The notes under the pieces: model-generated
Seen by the model: the letters and a program-made list of their open reading frames with translations, nothing else
Database searches by the model: none
What the model was told of the DNA's origin: nothing
Source of the DNA: Devosia sp. LC5
Lineage (GTDB): Bacteria; Pseudomonadota; Alphaproteobacteria; Rhizobiales; Devosiaceae
Reading direction: 5' to 3'
DNA length: 64,000 nucleotides
Assembly: GCF_000735585.1 (NCBI RefSeq)
Contig: NZ_JNNO01000012.1
Location: 62,001-126,000 of the forward strand
Made by a program: the position numbers and the translations under genes
Shown: positions 35,888 to 46,191 of the stretch, in pieces
How positions within the stretch are numbered: the first letter of the stretch is position 1
Layout of the letters: each line of letters starts with the position of its first letter

Positions 35888-37474
35888 ATGAGCAAGACGG
35901 TCAAGGTCGGGCGCGCACTGCTTTCGGTATTCGACAAATCCGGCATGGCCGATTTTGCGCGGGGCCTGAGCGAAGCCGGCGTGGAGCTGGTCTCGACCGG
36001 CGGCACGCATAAGCTCATCAGCGATGCTGGCCTCAAGGTGCGCGAGATTTCCGACCTCACCGGCTTCCCCGAAATGATGGATGGCCGGGTTAAAACCCTG
36101 CACCCAAAGGTGCATGGCGGCCTTCTGGCAGTGCGCGACAAGGCGGACCATGCCGCCTCCATGGCAGAGCATGAAATCGGCTCCATCGACCTGGTTGCAG
36201 TCAATCTCTATCCATTCGAAAAGACCGTCGCCTCGGGCGCCTCCTATGACGAGATTATCGAAAATATCGATATTGGCGGCCCCGCCATGGTGCGCTCTGC
36301 CGCCAAGAACCACGCCTATGTAACGGTCGTGGTCGATCCCGCCGATTATCCGGCTATTCTCGAGGCCATCAAGACCAGTGGCGGCGTGCCGTTCGAGCTG
36401 CGCCAGAAATTGGCCGCCAAGGCCTATGCCCGTACCGCGGCCTATGACAGCGCCATTTCAACCTGGTTCGCCAAGGCGATCGACTATCCCGAAATTCCCT
36501 ATCGCAGCTTCGCCGGCACCCTGCGCGAAGTCATGCGCTATGGCGAAAACCCGCATCAATGGGCCGGCTTTTACGCCAATGGCGACAACCGCCCGGGCGT
36601 TGCCACTGCCACCCAGGTGCAGGGCAAGACGCTCAGCTACAACAATATCAACGATACCGACGCCGCCTTCGAGCTGGTCAGCGAATTCGACCCCGCCCAG
36701 GGCGCCGCCGTCGCCATCATCAAGCATGCCAATCCCTGCGGCGTTGCCGTGGCCGGCGATCTGGTGACTGCCTATAAAAATGCCCTGCGCACCGACCCGG
36801 TCAGCGCCTTTGGCGGCATTGTCGCCACCAATCGCGAGATCGACGCCGAAACCGCCGAAGAGATCGTCAAGGTCTTCACCGAAGTGATTGTCGCCCCTTC
36901 GGCCACGCCGGAAGCCCAAGCCATTATTGCGGCCAAGAAGAACCTGCGCCTGCTGCTGACCGGTGGCCTGGCCGATCCCAAAGCCGATGGCCTGACGGTC
37001 AAATCCGTGGCGGGGGGCCTGCTGGTCCAGTCCCGCGACAATCGCAATGTCGACGATTGCGATATCAAAGTGGTGACCAAGAAAGCCCCGAGCGACGCCG
37101 AAATGGCCGATCTGCGCCTCGCCGCCAAAGTTGCCAAGCACGTCAAGTCCAATGCCATCGTTTACGTCAAAGACGGCGCCACTGTTGGCATCGGCGCCGG
37201 GCAGATGAGCCGCGTCGATTCCGCGCTGACCGGCCATCGCAAATCCATTGACGCGGCCAAGGCCGCCGGCATTGAAGGCGCCTTGTCGCAGGGTTCCGTT
37301 GTGGCGTCGGACGCTTTCTTCCCGTTTGCCGATGGGCTTGAAGCCTTGGTCGCCGCTGGCGCCACTGCCGTAATCCAGCCCGGCGGCTCGATGCGCGACG
37401 ACGAAGTGATCGCCGCTGCCAACGCCGCGGGGATCGCCATGGTGATGACCGGGATGCGCCATTTCCGGCACTAA
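35888..37474 (+). CDS. purH: Bifunctional AICAR formyltransferase/IMP cyclohydrolase
   Basis: 528-aa PurH, catalysing the last two steps of IMP synthesis. The N-terminal cyclohydrolase domain ([30 protein letters not shown]) is followed by the transformylase domain ([13 protein letters not shown] MRYGENPHQ and [11 protein letters not shown]). Its length is standard. ATG 35888 begins family similarity. Confidence 0.97.
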   Translation: MSKTVKVGRALLSVFDKSGMADFARGLSEAGVELVSTGGTHKLISDAGLKVREISDLTGFPEMMDGRVKTLHPKVHGGLLAVRDKADHAASMAEHEIGSIDLVAVNLYPFEKTVASGASYDEIIENIDIGGPAMVRSAAKNHAYVTVVVDPADYPAILEAIKTSGGVPFELRQKLAAKAYARTAAYDSAISTWFAKAIDYPEIPYRSFAGTLREVMRYGENPHQWAGFYANGDNRPGVATATQVQGKTLSYNNINDTDAAFELVSEFDPAQGAAVAIIKHANPCGVAVAGDLVTAYKNALRTDPVSAFGGIVATNREIDAETAEEIVKVFTEVIVAPSATPEAQAIIAAKKNLRLLLTGGLADPKADGLTVKSVAGGLLVQSRDNRNVDDCDIKVVTKKAPSDAEMADLRLAAKVAKHVKSNAIVYVKDGATVGIGAGQMSRVDSALTGHRKSIDAAKAAGIEGALSQGSVVASDAFFPFADGLEALVAAGATAVIQPGGSMRDDEVIAAANAAGIAMVMTGMRHFRH

Positions 37475-37578
37475 TCAGCGTTACCGAATTGTAACGGGAC
37501 CGGTAAGACCTTTTTGAGATAGACCTGCCACATTGGCCAGGCCGGTTTCTGCCGCCGGTTACTGTGCTAGGAATACGC

Positions 37579-38964
37579 ATGCTGAGGCAAAGGGGCGCTT
37601 TGGGGACGCTGCTGCGAACGGGTTTGACCCGATCGCTGGCTTCGCTCGCCATCAAGCTGGCCTCGGCCGGCCTCACCTATATTGGTTTTGTCGTGCTGGC
37701 GCGCACCATGAGCGTCAGCGAATATGGCTATTTCGCCTTTGGGCTGGCACTGGCGACTGTGCTGGCGATCGGCGCCGGCATGGGCCAGCAGACTGCAGTA
37801 ATGCGATTCTATGCCGAAGACATGGCCAAGAAGGACAGCAACGCCGCCCAGACCACGCTGCGAGCCGGCAGCATGCTGACCATCCTGGGCAGTCTCGTTG
37901 TCGCGGCGGCGTTGTGCCTTTATGCGGCCATTGCCGATATGGTGCGTGGGACGCCCCCGAGCTGGCCGCTCTATGCCGCGGCCTTGTTGATCCTGCCCAT
38001 GGCACTGGGCGAATTCACCTCGGCGGCTTTGCGTACGCAAGGCTCGATCTGGACGGCACTGGCCCCTCGCGACGTGTTGTGGCGCCTGGCCCTGCCGCTT
38101 GCGGCACTGGCGCTCGCCGCCACGGGCGTCATGCTCCCCGGCTGGGGCGCCTTGCTGCTTGCCGCCGGGCTGCTGTTGGTGGTGGTTGCCACCCAATACG
38201 GATTGGCACGAACCGAGCGCTATCAGCTGCCGCTCGGCTTTGCCGGACTTGCCGGCTTCTGGCGGGCACGCGGCAAAATCAGCCTCTGGCTGCTGCTGGG
38301 CGGCTTCATCAATGCGGCCGCACTCAATGCCGATACGATCGTCATTGGCGCATTACTGGCCCCTGAACAGGCGGGCGCCTATTTCAACGCCTTCCGCACC
38401 GGCGGGCTGATGACGCTGTTCGCCTTTGCCATTTCCCTTGTGATCGCCCCTCCGATTGCCCGGCATTTCTATGCCGGCGAGCGGCACAAGGCGCAAATGC
38501 TGCTGGCGGCGGGCACCTGGGGCGGATTCATATTTTCGCTGCTGGCCTGCCTCGCCTTCGTGTTTTTCGGCGAGCCGATCATGAGCCTGTTCGGGGAAAG
38601 CTATGGCAATGCCGCTATCTTGCTGATCATTCTTTCAGTGGGCTTTCTGGCTGATGCCGCCACCGGCCCGTCGCGCTCAGTATTGATGCTGACCGGCCAT
38701 GAAAAGCGCTACGCAGCCATCTTCGGATTAACCACTCTGGCGAGTATCCTGGCCCAGATTGTCGTGTTGCCTAGCTTTGGTGTTATTGGAGTGGCCATAG
38801 TAAGTTCACTTAGCCGTGTGCTGGCTTACAGTCTATTGAGCTGGCAGTGCACGGTCCAAACGGGGCTCGACCCCACTATTTTTGGTATTTTGCGGCTTCG
38901 GACCCGTTCGGGGGGACAGGACGGCGCCGCCCACGGGACACATTTGGTGAAAAGCGAACCATGA
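37579..38964 (+). CDS. Polysaccharide flippase, MATE/Wzx-like
   Basis: 461-aa polytopic membrane protein with about 12 helices of the MOP (Wzx/RfbX) superfamily; LASAGLTYIGFVVLARTMSVSEYGYFAF is the characteristic first pair. It would flip a lipid-linked glycan or related precursor. Its last four bases overlap the ATP-grasp start (ATGA), so the two are co-translated. No glycosyltransferases or polymerase lie nearby, so the substrate pathway is not visible. Confidence 0.85.
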   Translation: MLRQRGALGTLLRTGLTRSLASLAIKLASAGLTYIGFVVLARTMSVSEYGYFAFGLALATVLAIGAGMGQQTAVMRFYAEDMAKKDSNAAQTTLRAGSMLTILGSLVVAAALCLYAAIADMVRGTPPSWPLYAAALLILPMALGEFTSAALRTQGSIWTALAPRDVLWRLALPLAALALAATGVMLPGWGALLLAAGLLLVVVATQYGLARTERYQLPLGFAGLAGFWRARGKISLWLLLGGFINAAALNADTIVIGALLAPEQAGAYFNAFRTGGLMTLFAFAISLVIAPPIARHFYAGERHKAQMLLAAGTWGGFIFSLLACLAFVFFGEPIMSLFGESYGNAAILLIILSVGFLADAATGPSRSVLMLTGHEKRYAAIFGLTTLASILAQIVVLPSFGVIGVAIVSSLSRVLAYSLLSWQCTVQTGLDPTIFGILRLRTRSGGQDGAAHGTHLVKSEP

Positions 38965-40202
38965 GCATGTCGATGACATCCCCCCACCCCAAAGGCGCAA
39001 TCATCCTGGCCGGTTCGCACGGCGCCATCGCGCTGGCACGCAGCCTGGCAGGGCAAGGACTCGATATCTGGTTCGTCACCAATTTCACCCCGCTGCCGCG
39101 TTTCTCGAACGCCGTGCACCATTGGGCTGAATGGCCGGGTGCCGAAAACCCCGGCGCGATCGAGGCGCTCGAAGCCCTGGTGCGCAAGAACGGCCTCGAG
39201 AACTACCTGCTCATTCCGGCCGCCGACGCGGACGTCAAACTGGTCGCCCAGGAACATGCTCGGCTCTCTGCGCTGCTGCAGGTCATGCTACCCGATTGGG
39301 AGCAATTGCAATGGGCCTGTGACAAGGCGCTGACCTATCAGCGCGCCGCCGAGCTGGGCATTGCAGTGCCCCGCATTTATGTGGTGGGCGACGATCTGGC
39401 GGCGACTGCTGCCAGCATCGAGTTTCCGGTGGTGCTCAAACCCACCATGCGCATTGCGCTTAATCGCTTCACCCGCGCCAAGGCCTGGCGCGCTGACAAC
39501 GCAAGCCAGTTCATCGACCTCTTTACCCAAGCTGCGCAATTGCAGGGCAAGGAGCACATCGTTGTTCAGGAATATATTCCTGGTGGTGGCGAGACCCAGT
39601 TTTCCTATGCCGGCGTGTGGTGGAACGGCACGTCCCGCGCCAGCTTCGCCGCGCGGCGAACCCGTCAGTTTCCGGTGGAGTTCAGCTACACCTCGACATT
39701 CGTCGAAACTGTCGAGCAGGCCGATGTGGTGGCCAAGGGCGAGGCATTCCTCGCCTCGATCAACCATCACGGGCTCTGCGAAATCGAGTTCAAGCAGGAC
39801 CCGCGCACGGGCGAGCTCAAGCTGCTCGACGTCAATCCGCGGCCATGGTCATGGTTCGGCCTGGCCCAGGCGGCGGGCATGGATTTTGGCGCCATGCTGA
39901 CTGCGCTCAGCGCGGGAGAAACCGTCACCCCGACCACGGCGCGCCCGGGTGTCGGCTGGATGTTCATGCTGCGCGATTTCGTGGTTGCCCTGCAATTGGT
40001 GGGCATGGGCAAGCTGCGTCTGGGTGACTATCTGCGCTCAATCGGCCGTACACGCACCTTCGCCACCTTCTCCTGGCGCGACCCCAAGCCCGGCCTGGTC
40101 GAGCTGCCGCTGACCGCATGGCGCCTGCTCAAGCGGGGAAGCAAGCCGTCCGGTTCCCGGACAACGGCCCCTGGCGCCGAGCCAAGCACGATTTCGGAAT
40201 AG
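38961..40202 (+). CDS. ATP-grasp family carboxylate ligase
   Basis: 413-aa protein. After a Rossmann-like pre-ATP-grasp domain (AIILAGSHGAIALARSLAGQG) comes the ATP-grasp fold: FPVVLKPTMR (ATP lysine), VVQEYIPGGGETQF, and EIEFKQDPRTGELKLLDVNPRPW, which has the metal-binding E and N. It resembles D-aspartate ligase and carbamoyl-phosphate-synthase-like ligases that join an acid to an amine on surface or peptide precursors. The exact reaction is unknown. It is co-translated with the flippase. Confidence 0.85.
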   Translation: MSMSMTSPHPKGAIILAGSHGAIALARSLAGQGLDIWFVTNFTPLPRFSNAVHHWAEWPGAENPGAIEALEALVRKNGLENYLLIPAADADVKLVAQEHARLSALLQVMLPDWEQLQWACDKALTYQRAAELGIAVPRIYVVGDDLAATAASIEFPVVLKPTMRIALNRFTRAKAWRADNASQFIDLFTQAAQLQGKEHIVVQEYIPGGGETQFSYAGVWWNGTSRASFAARRTRQFPVEFSYTSTFVETVEQADVVAKGEAFLASINHHGLCEIEFKQDPRTGELKLLDVNPRPWSWFGLAQAAGMDFGAMLTALSAGETVTPTTARPGVGWMFMLRDFVVALQLVGMGKLRLGDYLRSIGRTRTFATFSWRDPKPGLVELPLTAWRLLKRGSKPSGSRTTAPGAEPSTISE

Positions 40203-40230
40203 CCAGCCGTACCCAGCGGTACGGTTGTGC

Positions 40231-40259
40231 TTGACCCTCGCCCCGTCCCGGCTTAGAAC
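40231..40259 (+). promoter_or_regulatory. Putative housekeeping promoter of leuC
   Basis: TTGACC, 17-bp spacer, TAGAAC; 36 bp before the leuC ATG. It follows a short hairpin CCGTACC / GGTACGG (40207-40224) that could end the upstream transcript. Confidence 0.6.
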
Positions 40260-40295
40260 GGCTCCAAACTTCGTATTCCTGCCGGAACCTAAGCA

Positions 40296-41702
40296 ATGAC
40301 CAAGGCGCGTACGCTTTACGACAAGATCTGGGACGACCATCTGGTGCAGAACAACGAGGATGGGACCTCGCTGCTCTATATCGACCGCCACCTTGTGCAC
40401 GAAGTCACGAGCCCCCAGGCCTTTGAAGGGCTGCGCATGAACAACCGCAAGGTGCGCCACCCCGAGCGCACCCTGGCCGTGGTCGATCACAACGTGCCCA
40501 CTACCGACCGTTCCTTACCCAATCCCGACCCGGAAAGCGCGATCCAGATCGCGGCTTTAGCCGAGAATACCAAGGATTTCGGCATCGAATATTTCGACCC
40601 CTTCGACAAGCGGCAGGGCATAGTGCACATCGTTGGCCCCGAACAGGGTTTCACCCTGCCCGGCATGACCATTGTGTGCGGCGACAGCCATACCTCGACC
40701 CATGGTGCCTTTGGCGCCCTGGCGCATGGTATCGGCACCTCGGAAGTCGAGCACGTGCTGGCCACCCAAACGCTGATCCAGCAAAAGGCCAAGAACATGC
40801 TGGTGCGCGTGGACGGCCAGTTGCCGCCCCACGTCACTGCCAAGGACATTATCCTGGCCATCATCGGCGAGATCGGCACGGCAGGCGGCAACGGCCATGT
40901 CATCGAATTTGCCGGCGAAGCCATCCGCTCGCTGTCCATGGAAGGCCGCATGACGGTCTGCAACATGACCATCGAGGGCGGCGCCCGCGCCGGCCTGATC
41001 GCGCCTGACGAAACCACCTTCAACTACGTGAAGGGCCGCAATCGCGCGCCGACCGGCAAAGCCTGGGACATGGCGCTCGACTATTGGAAGACCCTCTATA
41101 CCGATGAAGGTGCGGTCTACGACAAGGTCGTCATTCTCGACGCCGCCAAGCTACCCCCGATCGTGAGCTGGGGCTCCTCGCCCGAGGACGTGATTTCGGT
41201 GACCGGCGCCGTGCCGAACCCCGATGAGATCGAGGACGAGAACAAGCGCGCCTCCAAGTGGCGGGCGCTGGACTATATGGGCCTCAAGCCCGGCACGCCG
41301 ATCACCGACATCACCGTCGAGCGCGTGTTTATCGGCTCCTGCACCAATGGCCGTATCGAAGATCTGCGGGCCGCCGCAGCCGTCATTGGCGACCGCAAGG
41401 TTGCCGCGGGCGTCAATGCCATGGTCGTCCCTGGTTCGGGCCTGGTAAAGGACCAGGCCGAGGCCGAGGGGCTGCACACGATCTTCCTCAATGCCGGCTT
41501 TGAATGGCGCGAGCCGGGCTGCTCGATGTGCCTGGCCATGAACCCCGACAAGCTCAAGCCGCAGGAACGCTGCGCTTCGACCTCGAACCGCAATTTCGAG
41601 GGCCGTCAGGGCTTCAAGGGCCGCACGCATCTGGTGTCTCCGGCCATGGCCGCAGCCGCGGCAATTGCCGGCCACTTCGTCGACATCCGCGAGTGGCAGT
41701 AA
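40296..41702 (+). CDS. leuC: 3-isopropylmalate dehydratase large subunit
   Basis: 468-aa LeuC, which with LeuD isomerises isopropylmalate in leucine synthesis. Substrate/cluster motifs [21 protein letters not shown] and [11 protein letters not shown] (cluster cysteines) are present. leuD is not nearby. Its 3' end overlaps the next gene. Confidence 0.97.
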   Translation: MTKARTLYDKIWDDHLVQNNEDGTSLLYIDRHLVHEVTSPQAFEGLRMNNRKVRHPERTLAVVDHNVPTTDRSLPNPDPESAIQIAALAENTKDFGIEYFDPFDKRQGIVHIVGPEQGFTLPGMTIVCGDSHTSTHGAFGALAHGIGTSEVEHVLATQTLIQQKAKNMLVRVDGQLPPHVTAKDIILAIIGEIGTAGGNGHVIEFAGEAIRSLSMEGRMTVCNMTIEGGARAGLIAPDETTFNYVKGRNRAPTGKAWDMALDYWKTLYTDEGAVYDKVVILDAAKLPPIVSWGSSPEDVISVTGAVPNPDEIEDENKRASKWRALDYMGLKPGTPITDITVERVFIGSCTNGRIEDLRAAAAVIGDRKVAAGVNAMVVPGSGLVKDQAEAEGLHTIFLNAGFEWREPGCSMCLAMNPDKLKPQERCASTSNRNFEGRQGFKGRTHLVSPAMAAAAAIAGHFVDIREWQ

Positions 41703-42121
41703 GCGGGACTGATTGGGGGGCGCGCTTTGCGCCCACCCTCGAGGATATCGAAGCCTTGGCGACAGCAGCCCTCGAAGCGCTGCCGGAGCCATTCCGTTCG
41801 CTGGCGGCTGACGTCACCTGTTCGGTGGCTGAATTTGCCGAGGATGACGTGCTCGAGGGCTTTGGCATGGAGAGCCCCTTCGAGCTGATGGGCTTGTTCA
41901 CCGGCATCGGCATGACCGAAGACGGCGCCATGCCCCAGACCGGGCAGTTGCCGAACACGGTCTTTCTCTACCGCCGCGCCATTCTCGATTACTGGGCCGA
42001 AAACGACGACAACACGCTGGGCGAAGTCGTCACCCATGTGCTGGTCCACGAACTGGGTCACCATTTCGGCTTTTCCGACGAGGATATGGAAGCCATCGAA
42101 GCAGCGGAGGCAGATGACTAG
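41693..42121 (+). CDS. Metallopeptidase family (zincin-like) protein
   Basis: 142-aa protein of the small alphaproteobacterial zincin family. The HExxH motif [16 protein letters not shown] is near the C-terminus, which is acidic. No signal peptide was seen. No ATG is available before the conserved [15 protein letters not shown] 41693, inside the last codons of leuC, is the best start and gives a 10-bp overlap. Confidence 0.85.
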   Translation: MAVSGTDWGARFAPTLEDIEALATAALEALPEPFRSLAADVTCSVAEFAEDDVLEGFGMESPFELMGLFTGIGMTEDGAMPQTGQLPNTVFLYRRAILDYWAENDDNTLGEVVTHVLVHELGHHFGFSDEDMEAIEAAEADD

Positions 42122-42124
42122 CCA

Positions 42125-42222
42125 GGAGACCTCATGGTGAGCTTGTCGAACCACGAGGTCGGGCTACGCCGACGCCTGAGTGCCACGACTTCGTCCTTCG
42201 ACGGGCTCAGGATGAGTCTACT
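42125..42222. repeat. Dispersed repeat family A, copy 5 (inverted)
   Basis: AGACCTCATGGTGAGCTTGT through CTCAGGATGAGTCTACTG, in the opposite orientation to copies 1-4. Its middle differs from the other copies. Its right end provides the TAG stop of the minus-strand gene at 42218. Confidence 0.88.
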
Positions 42223-42523
42223 GTGCGGCCCGCTCGATAAATTCGAACTCCGCTTCATTGCCGCCAGCCAGATCGTCGGACACCCGCAGCGCCAGATTGG
42301 CCGCTTCGAGCGCGGCAAACCAATCGTCCCAGCTGACCAGTTGAAAGCCACCAACACGATCCGGCCCCTCATTGCCATCGGTATTGATAGCGTGCTGGCC
42401 GAAGGTCAGCTGCAGCAAGGTACGGCTGCCGGTGCCATCGGGTGTTTCCATCAGCATGGGATTGCCGCCGCGTGCCTCGACCCATTGGCGTATGTCGTCG
42501 CGGGAAGTCAGAATCTTGGCCAT
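42218..42523 (-). CDS. Conserved hypothetical protein
   Basis: 101-aa soluble, acidic protein beginning MAKILTSRDDIRQWVEARGG with HAINTDG and FQLVSWDDWFAALE further on. I do not recognise a characterised domain. It looks coding because of regular codon use and absence of low complexity. Its final codons CAG-TAG coincide with the end of a family A repeat. It is divergent from rimM. Confidence 0.65.
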   Translation of the reverse strand: MAKILTSRDDIRQWVEARGGNPMLMETPDGTGSRTLLQLTFGQHAINTDGNEGPDRVGGFQLVSWDDWFAALEAANLALRVSDDLAGGNEAEFEFIERAAQ

Positions 42524-42644
42524 GGCAGCGCTCCAGTGTTGTTGCCCTCACAATCGTTGGAACCATCGCGCGGTTCCCTGTGCCGGAGAATTCCCATTCC
42601 TCTCGCCGCCTGCTAGGAACAGCCCAGAAAAGCCGGGAACAACC

Positions 42645-43181
42645 ATGAGCGACCAGACCAACCGCATCCTGATGGGCCAGATCGGTGCCGCCCATGGCAT
42701 CAAGGGGCAAGTGCGCATCACCCCCTTCACCCAGGACCCCGCCGCCATTGGCGATTATGGCCCGCTGGACACCGACCGGCCGGGCCTCTCCATCACCATC
42801 ACCAAGCTGCGCGTACAGAAGAATGTGATCATCGCCAACATCAAGGGCATTGCCGACCGCAATGCCGCCGAGGCGCTGAACGGGGTCTCGTTATTCATCG
42901 ACCGCGCCCGCCTGCCCGAGCCTGAGGACGAAGACGACTTCTATCACGCCGACCTGCTCGGCCTTGAAGCCCGGCTCGACAGCGGCACGGTGCTGGGCAA
43001 GGTCTCGGCCCTGCCCAATTTCGGCGCCGGCGATTTGATTGAAATCCGCGATCCCCAATCGGGCGATACCTATTTGTACCCCTTCACCAAGGCCGTGGTG
43101 CCTGATATCCACCTTGCCGAGGGCTATCTGACCATCGTTGTGCCGCTTGATGCCGAAGCGGGCGAGGAAGAACCCGATTGA
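42645..43181 (+). CDS. rimM: Ribosome maturation factor RimM
   Basis: 178-aa 30S assembly factor. The N-terminal RimM domain has [16 protein letters not shown] and the C-terminal PRC-barrel has [13 protein letters not shown] and [11 protein letters not shown] 42645 follows the standard pattern. It is co-translated with trmD. Confidence 0.96.
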   Translation: MSDQTNRILMGQIGAAHGIKGQVRITPFTQDPAAIGDYGPLDTDRPGLSITITKLRVQKNVIIANIKGIADRNAAEALNGVSLFIDRARLPEPEDEDDFYHADLLGLEARLDSGTVLGKVSALPNFGAGDLIEIRDPQSGDTYLYPFTKAVVPDIHLAEGYLTIVVPLDAEAGEEEPD

Positions 43182-43870
43182 GTTTTTCCGCTGATATTAT
43201 CACGCTGTTTCCCGAGCTGTTCCCCGGCCCGCTAGGCGCATCCGTGCTCGGCCGCGGGTTGGCGGACGGGCTGTGGTCGCTCAAGGCCACCCAATTGCGT
43301 GATTTTGCCACTGACAAGCACCGCACCGTAGACGACACGCCTTCGGGTGGCGGCGCGGGCATGGTGCTCAAACCCGATATCCTGGCCAGCGCGATCGACA
43401 CGGTCTCCCCTTCCGGGGATCCGCGACCCCGCATCCTGATGTCGCCGCGCGGTGCGCCGCTGACCCAGCAAAAGGCGCGGCAATTGGCGCTTGGTCCCGG
43501 CGCGGTGATCATCTGTGGACGATTCGAGGGCATCGACCAGCGCGTTATCGACGGCCGTGGGCTCGAGGAAATCTCGATTGGCGACTATGTACTGGCCGGT
43601 GGTGAAGTTGCCGCCATGGTGCTGCTGGAAGCCGTTATACGGCTTATTCCGGGTGTGTTGGGCAAGGCGGAGAGCCATGCCGATGAGAGCTTTGAGAATG
43701 GCCAGCTCGAATACCCGCACTATACGCGGCCCCAACAATTCGAGGGCGTCGATATTCCGGCCGTGCTGACCTCGGGTGATCACGGCAAAATCGCCAAATG
43801 GCGGGCCGAACAAAGCCTCATGCTCACGCGGCGGCGGCGGCCTGATCTGCTGGATCCGGACAAGTCATAA
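43178..43870 (+). CDS. trmD: tRNA (guanine37-N1)-methyltransferase
   Basis: 230-aa SPOUT enzyme that makes m1G37. The deep-knot SAM site [10 protein letters not shown] and [11 protein letters not shown], and the catalytic [11 protein letters not shown], are all present. It starts at TTG 43178 overlapping the rimM stop (TTGA). Confidence 0.96.
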   Translation: MSFSADIITLFPELFPGPLGASVLGRGLADGLWSLKATQLRDFATDKHRTVDDTPSGGGAGMVLKPDILASAIDTVSPSGDPRPRILMSPRGAPLTQQKARQLALGPGAVIICGRFEGIDQRVIDGRGLEEISIGDYVLAGGEVAAMVLLEAVIRLIPGVLGKAESHADESFENGQLEYPHYTRPQQFEGVDIPAVLTSGDHGKIAKWRAEQSLMLTRRRRPDLLDPDKS

Positions 43871-44066
43871 AACTGTCCCAAACCCTAGACTCCGGGGCAT
43901 TTTTGCCCTATAGCCGCGCCACGACTGCGACATTGGGCTGATCGGACCTGATGTTGCGCGAATAAAAAGACGAAAAACCTCCGTTACCAACCAAGACCGG
44001 GCGATCGGAATTTTCCCAGAAGTTCCGTGCAAACGCTCCATTGAAAAGATCAGAACGGATCAAGAC

Positions 44067-44618
44067 ATGTCCAATATCATCGAACAGATCGAGGCCGAGC
44101 AGGTCGCCGCCCTCTCCGCCAAGCGCGAGCTTCCCGAATTTACCCATGGCGATACCATCAAGGTGTGGGTGAAGATCAAGGAAGGCAATAAGGAACGCCT
44201 ACAGGCCTATGAAGGCGTCGTGATCGCCGTCTCCGGCGGTGGCATCACCTCCAGCTTCACCGTGCGCAAGATTTCTTATGGCGAAGGCGTGGAGCGCGTG
44301 TTCCCGCTCTACTCGCCCAATATCGCTTCGGTCGAAGTGCTCAAGCGCGGTAAGGTGCGTCGCGCCAAGCTGTACTATCTGCGCGATCGTCGCGGCAAAT
44401 CGGCTCGTATTTTTGAATCGACCAATTCGCGCACCAAGAAGATCGAAGCCAGCGAACGCACCGCCGCCCAGGCCGCGCGCGAAGCTCGTGAAGCTGAAAA
44501 GATTGCCGCTGCAGAGGCTTTTGCCGCTGAACAGGCCGCCAAGGACGCGGAAGCCGCAGCAGCGGCCGCCGCTGCCGAGCAGGCCGCAGCCGCTGAAGGC
44601 GAAGCCAAGAGCGAATAG
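44067..44618 (+). CDS. rplS: 50S ribosomal protein L19 with Ala-rich extension
   Basis: 183 aa. The canonical L19 domain ([53 protein letters not shown]) ends near residue 118, where E. coli L19 also ends. About 60 further residues are almost all Ala, Glu and Lys and are predicted as a charged helix. L19 sits at the 30S-50S interface. Shorter extensions are known in rhizobia. Confidence 0.96.
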   Translation: MSNIIEQIEAEQVAALSAKRELPEFTHGDTIKVWVKIKEGNKERLQAYEGVVIAVSGGGITSSFTVRKISYGEGVERVFPLYSPNIASVEVLKRGKVRRAKLYYLRDRRGKSARIFESTNSRTKKIEASERTAAQAAREAREAEKIAAAEAFAAEQAAKDAEAAAAAAAAEQAAAAEGEAKSE

Positions 44619-44646
44619 GCTTTTCGGCACTGCCCTGAATTTGAAA

Positions 44647-44672
44647 GCCCGGTCGCAAGGCCGGGTTTTTTT
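44647..44672 (+). terminator. Intrinsic terminator of rplS
   Basis: CCCGG / CCGGG stem with an 8-nt loop and seven T residues, 30 bp after the rplS stop. Confidence 0.85.
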
Positions 44673-44781
44673 GTTGGCCACTGACGCCCCATGTCAGCAG
44701 TGATCTCTCCATCGCCATTTCCGGCTTGTCCTTGGCGGTCCCCTCCGCGATAAGAATGCCCTCTGCTCAAGGGGCCAATCA

Positions 44782-45594
44782 ATGACCGTCGCCGTCGTCA
44801 CCTGGAACATCAATTCGGTTCGCCTGCGCCTGCCCATGGTGCTCGATTTCATCAGGCAATATCAGCCTGACGTGCTGATGCTGCAGGAGATCAAATGCAC
44901 CAATGACCAGTTCCCGGCCAATGCCTTCATCGAAGCGGGCTATCCGCACCAGGCGGTACACGGCCAGAAGGGCTATCACGGCGTCGCTATTGTTTCGAAA
45001 TTTCCGCTGACCGACATTTCGAGCCGCGTGTTCTGTGAAATCCCCGAATCGCGTCACGTCTCGGCAGTGCTCGATCTGGGCCGCGGGCCGCTGACCGTGC
45101 ATAATTTCTACATCCCTGCCGGTGGCGACGAGCCGGACCCGCAGATCAATCCCAAATTCAAGCACAAGCTGGGTTTCCTCAGCGAATTGACCAGCTGGTT
45201 TTCCGAGCCAGGATTCCAGCGCGGCCATCTGATTGCCGGCGATTTCAATATCGCCCCGCATGAAAACGATGTGTGGAGCCACAAGCAGCTGCTCAAGGTG
45301 GTGAGCCACACCCCGATCGAAACCGAAGCGCTCAACGCCATTCTCAATGGTGGCCATGGCTGGACCGATCTGGTGCGCAAGCATGTGCCGTTCGATCAGA
45401 AGCTCTATTCCTGGTGGAGCTATCGTAGCGCCGATTGGGAAAACGCCAATAAGGGCCGGCGCCTCGACCATATCTGGGCCACTGCCGACATCGCCGAGCA
45501 CAGCATCGCCGCCGAAATCGCCAAGCCATTCCGCGGCTGGGCCGACAAGCCGAGCGACCACGTGCCGGTCATCGTGCGGTTTGCCGGGGTTTAG
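44782..45594 (+). CDS. xth: Exodeoxyribonuclease III (AP endonuclease)
   Basis: 270-aa ExoIII of the EEP fold for base-excision repair. Catalytic motifs WNINSVRLR, LQEIKC, IAGDFNIAPHENDVW and the terminal KPSDHVPV (with the general-base His) are present. Length is normal. Confidence 0.95.
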   Translation: MTVAVVTWNINSVRLRLPMVLDFIRQYQPDVLMLQEIKCTNDQFPANAFIEAGYPHQAVHGQKGYHGVAIVSKFPLTDISSRVFCEIPESRHVSAVLDLGRGPLTVHNFYIPAGGDEPDPQINPKFKHKLGFLSELTSWFSEPGFQRGHLIAGDFNIAPHENDVWSHKQLLKVVSHTPIETEALNAILNGGHGWTDLVRKHVPFDQKLYSWWSYRSADWENANKGRRLDHIWATADIAEHSIAAEIAKPFRGWADKPSDHVPVIVRFAGV

Positions 45595-45606
45595 GCCCCA
45601 GCGGCC

Positions 45607-45622
45607 GGATTCACGTGAAACA
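45607..45622. promoter_or_regulatory. parS-like site 1
   Basis: GGATTCACGTGAAACA, two mismatches to TGTTTCACGTGAAACA. It is the outermost site, 6.4 kb from the next one. Confidence 0.7.
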
Positions 45623-45636
45623 GGCGGCCCAAAAAT

Positions 45637-46095
45637 CTATTCGCCCTTCATGCGAGCGCGAACGGGTTCAAGTGCGCCCAGATAATTGCCCAAGTCGCGT
45701 TGCACGCGTTCGACGGCGCGCTGCGCGAGGTCCGGCGATTGCTGCACGAGCTTGAGGAAAGCCTGGCGCGGCACGAACAGGGTCTGGCATTCGGTGACGG
45801 CGGTGATGGTGATCGGCCGCGGCTTGGCCAGGATCAGCGCCATGGCGGAGACCACGCTGCCCGGCTCGGACATGGCATAGGGCTTGCTGGCAGCCGCGCC
45901 TTCGGGCTTGGCGCGCAGCGTCCCCGAAATCAGCACGAACGCGCCCAAGGGAACGTCGCCAGCCTTGTACAGCACGGCATCGGCCTCGAAACGGCGTGTA
46001 TCGCCGGCAAAGGCCAGCATGCGCCTTTGCTCGTCGTCGCAAATATCGAAAAATTCAGCTCTGGCCAGCGCCTCGGCCGCGTCGTCCCTGATCAT
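45637..46095 (-). CDS. Cyclic-nucleotide-binding-domain protein
   Basis: About 152 aa, consisting of a single cNMP-binding beta-roll (LYKAGDVPLGAFVLISGTLRA, SEPGSVVSAMALI). The C-terminal helix lacks a Crp-type HTH, so it is not a classic transcription factor. It may act as a stand-alone sensor. The start could be ATG 46095 (TTGGGG upstream) or 46128. It is 96 bp downstream of the response regulator and in the same direction. Confidence 0.8.
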   Translation of the reverse strand: MIRDDAAEALARAEFFDICDDEQRRMLAFAGDTRRFEADAVLYKAGDVPLGAFVLISGTLRAKPEGAAASKPYAMSEPGSVVSAMALILAKPRPITITAVTECQTLFVPRQAFLKLVQQSPDLAQRAVERVQRDLGNYLGALEPVRARMKGE

Positions 46096-46191
46096 AAGCC
46101 CCAAGTCCAGATGCAAGACTGTCCGCACACGGGGCGCGGACAGTCTTCATCCTATAAGGCATTTTGCCTCGATTTGTACCCGATTTCCGCG

